Source: Schistosoma haematobium (taxonomy: Eukaryota; Platyhelminthes; Trematoda; Strigeidida; Schistosomatidae). From it: a stretch of 64,000 nucleotides of DNA. Both the position numbers and the translations under genes were made by a program. Under the pieces are notes generated by a model. The model was given only the letters and a program-made list of their open reading frames with translations. It did no database searches and had not been told where the DNA came from. The stretch is from contig NC_067200.1 in the NCBI RefSeq assembly GCF_000699445.3, positions 12,981,256 through 13,045,255 on the forward strand, in the 5' to 3' direction. Every line of letters begins with the position of its first letter. Position 1 is the stretch's first letter. Of this stretch, positions 1-5,850 are shown piece by piece.

Positions 1-609
1 GTTTTAATGTTTGAGTGGATATTACTTAGCTCATTGTTGATCCCCCTAAGATTATGTTAATTAATGCAGCTGAAATCAATATCTGAGGCATTAGATTAAT
101 TTCCAATGTAGGTAAACCATTCAATACGTAGTTCATTGATGTCAGTTTGATCGTGATATGTCTCTATATGGAGAAGTATGAAGTGAATCCCTTGATCTCT
201 AGTCTTTCTTATGAGCATTTCAGGCAGACGACAGAGGTTTTGAAATTTCAGTGAGATAGAGAGCACAGTACGATCCTCTTTTTTTCATATTTTATACACT
301 GACATTTCATATATTCAAATGCCCAGTAAATTTGCTGCAAGGCTATGAAATCGTTTGATATGCGATACATCATATTTAGTTTTCGTCGATTAATCCTTGT
401 TTCTTGGTTGATATAAGGGGTTGTACACCTAGCTCCGACAGCTTGTAGAGCAAGCTCTGAGCATATGAGTAGCATATACGATGAAAATTTGAACGGTATT
501 GCGATGCACCAAAAGTGATTCCAGGACCATCCTCTGTCGAAGCCTTAATATGCGAAAACTTACAATACTAACGTCCTTTCCTCCTGCATCTAACTCTAGT
601 TTTAGTAGC
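1..609. other. Left flank, no recognised gene
   Basis: AT-rich sequence with no long open frame. A minus-strand frame covering about 248-475 and another covering 429-674 are open but short, and I do not recognise their products. The second runs without interruption into the duplicated flank at position 610, so it probably belongs to the same degenerate element described there. No RNA gene, terminal repeat or splice structure was seen in the first 240 bases. Confidence 0.5.
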
Positions 610-1459
610 TTTTCAGCTTGTTTTTTTATGCGGTCTGTGAGCGGCAAGTCTTTATGCACAAAAACGTCTGACATCTCAAGTGTACTTCCATTTTTTACTA
701 TTAGGTTTCTATCTTAAGGATATTTAAACACCACTCTTAGCAGTGTGGTTTGATTTTTTTTCAACAGTGTATAGCTATCTTGTCCGTAAACCTTCAACAA
801 GCTGACTCCTGGAACATTATGAGGCACTAGCCAATTAGGTAGATCTTTTATTAATCCAATACCATGCTCAAAGCAAGTTCTGGATCCTGATCTTTCACTC
901 TTCTTAAACCTACGGAAGATAATGACCTGCCATCACAAACACCCTTTGATTTCTTAACCACTGTTAGAGAGACTGGCTTTTCTATGATACATTAGGTGGT
1001 TTCTTATTCTTGATTTGTACCCAGTTATCAACTTTCACTTGAGCAGCAATCACAGTCGCGTGATGTACACTGTGAGATCCTGGGTGATTGTCGATGACTT
1101 GAATGGTCAGGTTGTTGTTTTTCCTGATAGAACCAGATCTAGCCTTACGATTAGGTTTCTGGTTCTTTCCTGCCTGCTGCCATTTAGGGTACAGGGAACA
1201 GAAAAACCTTTTTCTTAAGTTTTTACTCCCAACAAGCCCTTTGGGAGTCGGTTTTTCCACCTTCGGTCAATGTAATACAATAAAATCTTGGCTTATTTGG
1301 GTTGACTTCACATCGATATGTGTATCTACGTTACGAGTACCATTTGATCCATCTAGATTACGCTCGATAATACGCATTTCATCAGCATTTACCTTTGAAA
1401 GGGCTTCGGATGATAAGCTGCTGCGTTCCAACAATAAGACCGGAAACCTTAGAATCTAA
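429..1459 (-). pseudogene. Degenerate minus-strand reading frame, possibly a retroelement ORF1 relic
   Basis: Read from 1459 down to 429, the minus strand shows a chain of open segments broken by stops and frame changes. One segment (about 1459-1263) is open up to a TGA. It is followed in the same frame by a 92-codon segment rich in Lys, Asn and Gln (982-1260). After further breaks comes a segment containing HKDLPLTDRIKKQAEKLLKL (near 674-590). That phrase resembles the charged helical linker in ORF1-type proteins of schistosome CR1-like LINEs, but this is from memory and not certain. The part between 610 and 1459 is repeated at 51531-52380. There, two homopolymer-length changes (+2 and +1 bases) offset each other and keep the frame. 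It could instead be a decayed cellular exon. Confidence 0.35.
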
Positions 1460-2154
1460 AAGTGCTACGAACAAAAAACCCTAGAAGTACATAGTGCAAA
1501 GTACGTTGGAAAAATAACGATATACTTGACATTACTTTATATGAGATTGGTTAGATAATAGTGAACAATAGTAGTCTTGGTGCGTAACAATAGATCAACA
1601 CCATAAATCTAACTCAGAGTAATCATACCACTTACCTTTAAAATAGAGCGCGAGATAAGGTGGTTGCTAGATGGATTCGTCATTACTAAACGAACATCAG
1701 CAAACAGAAAGCAGACGCAACAAACATAAACGAACTACTATTTAGAAATCAGTTCGGATGTTGGATAAAAGAAAATCTGTTTCATTACGTCAAAAGTCAA
1801 TTGAAACATAGTATTGCCGTTGACGTAGAAGTTGGAACCGCGCACATCGAGGGGTCGTGTTACCCATGCAGCATGCAGCACTGTGAAGTTAGTGAAATCG
1901 TAAGTCGGTAGTTGAACCACCATAAACTGAATCATTTGCCTCCATAATACATGATGTTCATGCTCCAAGAAATCCAACCATGAAATATACTTCAAATAGT
2001 GAGTATTGTAAACAGGCCAGAAACAATATAAAATCCATGAAATACAAAATATACAGATAATACTCCCAACAGAAAGGACTGCATCCTTCAAGAAATGTCC
2101 TTAATAAAATGACATTACTGTGGGTCCATTTAGCGGGACAACCAATTATGTATG
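610..2154. repeat. Flank copy A (segmental duplicate of 51531-53075)
   Basis: This block of about 1.54 kb recurs almost unchanged at a constant offset of 50921 bases. The visible differences are a handful of homopolymer-length changes and single-base substitutions (for example GCGGG versus TCGGG just before the array). In both copies the block ends at the same base and is joined to the array unit inside the intron-like stretch before exon-like segment x1. The left limit here is the point where copy A' becomes unrelated retroelement sequence. The duplicate shows that flank plus array is itself a larger repeat, or that the locus was segmentally duplicated recently. Confidence 0.9.
1738..2091 (-). 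CDS. Possible exon: 117-codon open frame with an N-terminal membrane segment, unrecognised
   Basis: An open minus-strand frame of 117 codons ending in a TAG. It has no ATG at its 5' end (the first codon of this reading is TTG), so if coding it would be an internal or 3' exon. The upstream frame is closed by a stop shortly before. Residues about 5-27 (VGSIICIFCISWILYCFWPV) form one strongly hydrophobic segment that would span a membrane. The rest is aromatic-rich, with several Trp, Tyr and Phe residues and no motif I recognise. An exact duplicate frame is present at 52659-53012 in flank copy A'. The identical translations reflect a recent duplication and do not by themselves show selection. 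It could be spurious. Confidence 0.3.
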   Translation of the reverse strand: MKDAVLSVGSIICIFCISWILYCFWPVYNTHYLKYISWLDFLEHEHHVLWRQMIQFMVVQLPTYDFTNFTVLHAAWVTRPLDVRGSNFYVNGNTMFQLTFDVMKQIFFYPTSELISK

Positions 2155-2326
2155 CATGTATGTGTTTCTATGTTTTGTTATATGATGTGTTACCTACATT
2201 GTGTAATCAGTTTGAAATGAACTGAAATGGTGCTGAATAATGAATAATAATGATAATGTCAATATTGGAGTTTGTTTTATAATTAATAATAATAATAATA
2301 ATATTGTTGTTGTTATTATTGTTCAG

Positions 2327-2407
2327 GTATACACTGGTGGGTGACCACCTCCGTTGGGTTGTGACCAGTGAGGGAATAATTGTTTACAATGTGAGATGTT
2401 GAGATAG
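2327..2407 (+). ncRNA. Exon-like segment x1 of unit 1 (81 nt)
   Basis: Left border TTATTATTGTTCAG, right border GATAG|GTGAGT. All three forward frames contain a stop, the last one late (24 open codons in frame 2). The segment contains a perfect 7-bp inverted repeat. Borders are retained in all 14 units; units 2-4 end in GACAG instead of GATAG, which is closer to the consensus exon end. Splicing is inferred from signals only. Confidence 0.6.
2332..2370 (+). other. Hairpin inside x1
   Basis: CACTGGT (2332-2338) pairs perfectly with ACCAGTG (2364-2370). An alternative small stem, GGTGG with CCACC closed by GTGA, lies inside it. The two folds are mutually exclusive. It is repeated in every unit. 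Confidence 0.55.
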
Positions 2408-2526
2408 GTGAGTGTTGTGTGCTTGTTTTATTCGAGTGTTTTGGTTACATTGTAAATAGTAAATACTGGTGTAATAAGTAATAAGTAGTATCGGATGATA
2501 TAATGATGAATGTTTATCTTTCGGGT

Positions 2527-2565
2527 CACCAGTTATGGTGTGAGTTGACATCTGACTTACTGGTG
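2527..2565 (+). other. Intronic inverted repeat downstream of x1
   Basis: CACCAGT (2527-2533) pairs perfectly with ACTGGTG (2559-2565). The same ACTGGTG also occurs in x1 (2333-2339) and at 2465-2471, so one CACCAGT has three possible partners within 240 bases. Conserved in all units. Confidence 0.5.
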
Positions 2566-2631
2566 TGTGAAAGAGAAAATGTGTTTGGTGTATTGTATGT
2601 TAAAATGTGTTTTGTTGTTGTATTTTTGTAG

Positions 2632-2721
2632 ATGTACGATAGTCGTCCAGTGAATGAGCTGATGATAACGTGGATGATGACGTGGACTTGACCGAGGAGA
2701 ATGGAGACGGTGGGGACTTCT
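2632..2721 (+). ncRNA. Exon-like segment x2 of unit 1 (90 nt, or 118 nt with second donor)
   Basis: Left border TGTTGTTGTATTTTTGTAG; right border CTTCT|GTGAGT. A second donor, TTCGG|GTGAGT, lies 28 bases further on at 2750. All three forward frames are stopped. It includes an ACGTGG direct repeat (ACGTGG ATGATG ACGTGG). Unit 14 has a single change (GAGAAAGG for GAGAATGG). Confidence 0.6.
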
Positions 2722-2813
2722 GTGAGTGATGATTGGGCGTTATTTTCGGGTGAGTAGTGGATGAGTGAGTGATGTGCGTTGTAATTTTATTGTTTACTGA
2801 TGATGACTACTAG

Positions 2814-2880
2814 ATGACGAGTGTGAGATGTTGATCAGTGACCGCTCACAACGAGGCATTTGTCTGAGAGTGTGATAGTT
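2814..2880 (+). ncRNA. Weak exon-like island between x2 and x3
   Basis: A C-containing island preceded by GATGACTACTAG, which could be a 3' splice site, but no convincing donor follows (GAGA|GTGTGA is the best). It is conserved in all units. I cannot tell whether it is an exon or an intronic element. Confidence 0.25.
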
Positions 2881-2914
2881 GTGTAATTCGCGTTTGTACT
2901 GATTGATGGATATA

Positions 2915-2921
2915 TACTAAC
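2915..2921 (+). promoter_or_regulatory. Branch-point consensus TACTAAC before x3
   Basis: Perfect TACTAAC about 33 bases upstream of the AG of the x3 acceptor, followed by a T-rich tract (TTTACATTTTCAG). The distance and order match a spliceosomal branch site, and it is retained in every unit. Confidence 0.6.
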
Positions 2922-2954
2922 TAGTGATTTGTGTTTTGGTGTTTACATTTTCAG

Positions 2955-3007
2955 GAACTGAACATTTTGTGGAACGGGGAGATAGATGGTGACGACTGAG
3001 AGATCAG
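2955..3007 (+). ncRNA. Exon-like segment x3 of unit 1 (53 nt)
   Basis: Left border GTTTACATTTTCAG with an upstream TACTAAC; right border ATCAG|GTGAGT. Both borders match consensus fully, making this the clearest exon candidate in the unit. All three forward frames contain stops. No difference was noticed between units. Confidence 0.65.
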
Positions 3008-3224
3008 GTGAGTGGATGATGGTGGTGTTTGTGATGCAATTGATTTATTACGAGTTGCATATGAATGTGTGTATATGTCTGTAGTAATGGTGAAATGTTA
3101 TGTGGGATGTGGGAGATGTTGTTGGTGAAAGGAACACGTGTACCCAGAAATACGAGGAAGTGATGAGTGTGTTATGTTGAATGGTTCGAAGATGAGATGG
3201 TATTTTGAGCCTGTTATTTTGTAG

Positions 3225-3325
3225 AGGAAACGTTTTACTGTGGATAAATTTGAAATGATGCAAATACATATCCACCGATTCTTTGATTATCTGAATCGAT
3301 TGTGATGTGTGCAACACCATCTGAT
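3225..3325 (+). ncRNA. C-containing island with an acceptor but no donor
   Basis: Preceded by CCTGTTATTTTGTAG, a plausible 3' splice site. The island runs to about 3325 with no consensus donor. The C/T variant AAACGTTTT versus AAATGTTTT here separates units 1-5 and 14 (C) from units 6-13 (T). Role unknown. Confidence 0.25.
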
Positions 3326-3430
3326 ATAGTGCTTTGTTAATTTATATTTATATACACATATATATATATATATGTCATTTGTGTTCATTGGAGTAAGGAG
3401 ATGTTTTTTCTTGTTTGTTTATTGATTGTT

Positions 3431-3439
3431 TAGGTGAGT
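3431..3439 (+). promoter_or_regulatory. Candidate recursive splice site TAG|GTGAGT
   Basis: A T-rich tract (TTGTTTATTGATTGTTTAG) is followed directly by GTGAGTGG, so a good 3' splice site and a good 5' splice site abut with no exon between them. This is the arrangement of recursive (ratchet) splice sites known from insects and vertebrates. Alternatively the acceptor starts a short exon, x4. Confidence 0.45.
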
Positions 3440-3476
3440 GGACGAGTTGGTGCATCGTGTTGTGGAGTACATATTG
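3434..3476 (+). ncRNA. Exon-like segment x4 of unit 1 (43 nt, alternative to the recursive site)
   Basis: Starts at the AG described for the recursive site and could end at ATATTG|GTGTAA, a moderate donor. The segment is C-poor apart from two positions and is less convincing than x3 or x7. Confidence 0.35.
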
Positions 3477-3508
3477 GTGTAATGATGTCAATGAACCATC
3501 TTTCGACT

Positions 3509-3523
3509 GATGACTTTGTCATC
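3509..3523 (+). other. Short hairpin GATGAC-TTT-GTCATC
   Basis: A 6-bp perfect inverted repeat with a 3-base loop, present in units 1-13. The corresponding place in unit 14 is where the Ty3/Gypsy element inserted, and the diverged fragment on the far side of that element no longer has the symmetry. Confidence 0.5.
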
Positions 3524-3674
3524 TGTTGACAGTGTACAATTGAGGAGTGTGTATCTCATTGTTGTTAATGTTGAGTGTTGATTGTGTGTGTATATGTTTT
3601 GTTGAATATATATATATATATATATATGTATGGTTAAACGATCGAACTACCTGTGTTTGTTATTAATTGTTTAG

Positions 3675-3773
3675 GCATGAAGCAATGAATGAAACACTGG
3701 AGGAAGGAAGGAAGTACTGAGGGTGGAAGTATTGTACAGTTGGAGAGTGAAGGAGGACAATGAATAATGATAA
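3675..3773 (+). ncRNA. Exon-like segment x5 of unit 1 (99 nt)
   Basis: Left border TTGTTATTAATTGTTTAG; right border GATAA|GTAAGG. Purine-rich interior (GAGGAAGGAAGGAAG), the composition expected of an exonic splicing enhancer. All three forward frames are stopped. Conserved in units 1-13. Confidence 0.55.
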
Positions 3774-3864
3774 GTAAGGGATATGTGTGATTTGTTGTTG
3801 TGTGTAATTGTATGTCTGACTGACTGATAGCGAGTGAGTGGTGCAATATGATGAACACTATCAG

Positions 3865-3922
3865 ATCCAACTTTGAGTATGGACAATGATGAGTGTGTGT
3901 ATACGAGCTTTTTAACTCTGAC
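3865..3922 (+). ncRNA. Exon-like segment x6 of unit 1 (58 nt)
   Basis: Left border AACACTATCAG, with a poor pyrimidine tract; right border CTGAC|GTGAGT. Unit 5 lacks one T inside the segment (GCTTTTAAC versus GCTTTTTAAC), a change that would shift a reading frame and therefore argues against coding use. Confidence 0.4.
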
Positions 3923-4017
3923 GTGAGTGTTGTGTGTGTTAGTGATGGTGTGATAATAACGTGAAATGATTGTAATTTATTTCATAGTGTTATATTTTTA
4001 TTGTGCTGTGATTTCAG

Positions 4018-4150
4018 GAGGCGACGTACACGGACCGGAGATCGTGGGAATCGAAGTGTCAATATGTTAGTGTCGTGTTGGTTGAATTGTGTTGGTGGTT
4101 GTCGTTGCCGTCCATCGGTTGAGTAGTAGTCACATTGTGCTAGTAAAGAG
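4018..4150 (+). ncRNA. Exon-like segment x7 of unit 1 (133 nt)
   Basis: Left border TTTTTATTGTGCTGTGATTTCAG; right border AAGAG|GTAAGT. Both are strong. It is the longest and most C-rich island in the unit. Two forward frames stay open for 33-35 codons and all three are eventually stopped. The open stretch gave no motif I recognise. Conserved in units 1-13. Confidence 0.65.
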
Positions 4151-4254
4151 GTAAGTGGGTGGTGTTGTTTTATTGAATCGTAACGTATAGTATATAGTGT
4201 ATTGATCGTGTTGTTTGTAGAATAAGTGTAAATTATTAATGATGATAATCATAG

Positions 4255-4330
4255 GGCAGACTCTGATGTGGACGATGTCCGTGTGATTTCAAGTTCTATA
4301 TGTCTGAAATAAATATTGTTGTACACATAT
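4255..4330 (+). ncRNA. Candidate 3'-terminal exon x8 with poly(A) signal
   Basis: Begins after ATAATCATAG, a weak acceptor. It holds a C-containing island, then AATAAA at 4308-4313, then a GT-rich stretch (TGTATGTTTGTGTGG) like a downstream processing element. This would suit a terminal exon. A weak donor, TCAA|GTTCTA, could instead end it at 4292. Confidence 0.35.
4308..4313 (+). terminator. Poly(A) signal AATAAA with downstream GT-rich element
   Basis: Canonical AATAAA followed within about 20-40 bases by a GT-rich run. Present in units 1-13 at the same place. AATAAA is common by chance in AT-rich DNA, so the order of elements is the only support. Confidence 0.35.
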
Positions 4331-4410
4331 TGAGTGTATGTTTGTGTGGTTTTGATACGAGTAGATAATGTGTGTAAATGGTGTTATTTGTTTTGTATTG
4401 ATTGATATAG

Positions 4411-4533
4411 GTGTTGGTGTTGAGGTTGAGGTTCGTTGTGTCATGACGAGTGGATTTGTGAAGGATGAATGAACTGACGGGCAGACGGTTTGGTGTTAAC
4501 AATTGCTGATGTGAAGATGACAGTTGACAAGAG
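4411..4533 (+). ncRNA. Exon-like segment x9 of unit 1 (123 nt)
   Basis: Left border TTTTGTATTGATTGATATAG; right border AAGAG|GTGAGT. All three forward frames contain stops. Unit 13 breaks off inside this segment, at 49064, where retroelement sequence begins. Confidence 0.6.
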
Positions 4534-4822
4534 GTGAGTTTTGATTTTCTAATGATATTGAGAGTGTCGGGGGAGAAGTGATGGGATTTGATGTTTGTGT
4601 GTAATTGATAATGGATCGATAAATATGTGATGATATCTACATGCACCACTATGAACTGTTTGTTTTTGAACAAATAGTGTTGTATTAGATTTTGATCTGA
4701 AGAATGCAAAGTGGTCGATGGAGCGATGTTACTTTACTGTTTAATGATATTAGCGATTTGTAATGTTAATATTTGTGAATTGAGTGAATTGAATGTTTGT
4801 TTGTTTGTTTAATGTTTTTCAG

Positions 4823-4900
4823 ATGGTGTTAATGAGTCTTTTGGAGTTGATGGGGTGTCAGGAAGATGAAATGAAATGATATGAGATATTTGATTAGTGG
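4823..4900 (+). ncRNA. Exon-like segment x10 of unit 1 (78 nt)
   Basis: Left border TTGTTTAATGTTTTTCAG; right border AGTGG|GTAAGT. All three forward frames are stopped. Units 3 and 4 share GGAAAATG for GGAAGATG, unit 9 lacks one T, and units 9-12 lack 9 bases just upstream of the pyrimidine tract. Confidence 0.6.
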
Positions 4901-5021
4901 GTAAGTTGAGTGGAGTAATTGTTTTGATTGTGTGACGAAGTGGTATGTGTGTTTTTGACGATGTAGTCAATGAATTGATTGTATATATACTGTTTATTTA
5001 TGAATGGATGAATATGTGTGC

Positions 5022-5051
5022 GAGTGAGTGAGTGAGTGAGTGAGTGAGTGA
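5022..5051 (+). repeat. (GAGT)n microsatellite, unit 1
   Basis: About seven to eight tandem GAGT copies. The tract varies by a few copies between units and is interrupted by single-base losses in units 6 and 7. Confidence 0.8.
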
Positions 5052-5136
5052 GCGATTGATTGTCGACTAGTTGGTTAGTTGATGGTGATGATATGGTGTG
5101 ATGTTGATTGTTTGTGGTGAAGTAAATGTGTTGCTG

Positions 5137-5143
5137 TATAAAA
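5137..5143 (+). promoter_or_regulatory. TATAAAA box upstream of paired inverted repeats
   Basis: A perfect TATAAAA, seen once per unit. About 25-30 bases downstream comes CTGTCTACAGCTACAGTG followed by GTATGT, which could be a short first exon with a donor. It could be an internal promoter repeated in every unit. There is no direct evidence of transcription. Confidence 0.35.
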
Positions 5144-5145
5144 CT

Positions 5146-5162
5146 CACTAGTATATCTAGTG
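5146..5162 (+). other. Hairpin CACTAG-TATAT-CTAGTG
   Basis: A 6-bp perfect inverted repeat with a 5-base spacer just after the TATAAAA motif, unchanged in all complete units. Confidence 0.5.
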
Positions 5163-5189
5163 TATCCTGTCTACAGCTACAGTGGTATG

Positions 5190-5219
5190 TGCATATTAAC
5201 CACAGTGTGTGAATATGCA
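5190..5219 (+). other. Hairpin TGCATATT / AATATGCA
   Basis: An 8-bp perfect inverted repeat around a 14-base loop, unchanged in all complete units. With the preceding hairpin it makes a compact structured stretch of about 75 bases. Confidence 0.55.
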
Positions 5220-5426
5220 TAGAAAGAAGTGTTGTTCATGTATTTTTTTAAAGAGTGTAGTATGTATATAGTTAGTAAGTGTAGTAGTAGTAGTAGTAGT
5301 GTTTGTTGTTGTTTATTGGGTGTAGTGATTGTCAATGAATGTGTTAGTGGTAGTGGTAGTGTTTAATGGTGATGTTGTATTTAGTGATGAGGTAGTTAGG
5401 TGCTTTTAATGTGTTGTGTGGTGTAG

Positions 5427-5463
5427 GATGTGCTCAGACTGAAGTGTGATCGATTACCTACCG
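5427..5463 (+). ncRNA. Exon-like segment x11 of unit 1 (37 nt)
   Basis: Left border GTGTTGTGTGGTGTAG, a G/T tract and not a pure pyrimidine one; right border TACCG|GTGATT, a moderate donor. It stands out by its C content in C-poor surroundings. Confidence 0.4.
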
Positions 5464-5561
5464 GTGATTAATTGATTGATTGATGGTGATTGTGGTGGTG
5501 GTGTTATTTGCATGTGTTTGTGTGTATGTTGATATTGTTGGTAAGAAGATAGATGATGAAT

Positions 5562-5640
5562 GGAAAGGCGACGGGCGAACTGAGAAATATGCAGTTGTGC
5601 TGATTCGCCGAGTTCTGATTTTGTGCAAACGAGTGTTGGT
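5562..5640 (+). ncRNA. C-containing island between x11 and x12
   Basis: A conserved island (GGCGACGGGCGAACTGAG and following) with an internal AATATGCAG that might act as acceptor and no consensus donor after it. Unit 3 has one C-to-T change (GTTGATTCG). Role unknown. Confidence 0.25.
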
Positions 5641-5727
5641 ACTGTGATTGATTGTGTTTGACAAATTGTAATTGTTTTTGGATAATAGATATTTGCACTG
5701 TGTTTTATTGTATTTTCGTTTTATCAG

Positions 5728-5821
5728 GTGCGTGAGCGAGCAAGTAAGCGTGTGGGAGATAGAGCGGATGTGTTGGTGATTGCCGGATGGTTATGAGATA
5801 GGGAGTTGGGTAATCAACCGG
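5728..5821 (+). ncRNA. Exon-like segment x12 of unit 1 (94 nt)
   Basis: Left border TATTTTCGTTTTATCAG; right border AACCG|GTGAGT or AACCGG|GTGAGT, depending on the base assigned. All three forward frames are stopped. It is the last exon-like segment before the unit boundary. The next one, x1 of the following unit, lies about 200 bases on. Confidence 0.55.
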
Positions 5822-5850
5822 GTGAGTGTGTGATTATATGCGTGAATGTG

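Larger units (their letters stand above)
2155..5850 (+). repeat. Array unit 1 (reference unit)
   Basis: First unit, joined on the left to flank copy A. It is used here as the reference for exon-like segments x1-x12. Private variants include GTACAATTG at about 3534 (GTACAACTG in units 2 onward) and GGGGTGTCAGG in x10 (GGGGTGGCAGG elsewhere). It has a longer GAGT tract (about 5022-5051) than most units. Confidence 0.95.

Noticed and set aside
61..240. Possible SINE or tRNA-like repeat in the first bases
   Set aside because: No promoter boxes, tail or repeat ends could be identified.
1103..1459. Plus-strand frame of 118 codons in flank A
   Set aside because: Antisense to the degenerate minus-strand frame and without recognisable features; probably a shadow.
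2655..2675. CTGATGA in x2, a possible hammerhead ribozyme core as in schistosome satellite repeats
   Set aside because: No stem II followed by GAAA, and no matching cleavage-site stem, lies at the required distance. Other CTGATGA occurrences in the unit fail in the same way.
3180..3200. GGTTCGAAGAT, similar to a tRNA-type B box
   Set aside because: Only part of the consensus matches, and no A box lies at suitable distance upstream. No cloverleaf could be drawn.
3048..3320. Minus-strand open frame of 90 codons repeated in every unit, and similar frames of 68-137 codons
   Set aside because: They occur because the minus strand is C/A-rich and has few stops. They overlap the exon-like segments antisense, start codons are lost in right-hand units, and the proteins are low-complexity His/Thr/Ser-rich. 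Conservation only mirrors the overall DNA identity of the units.
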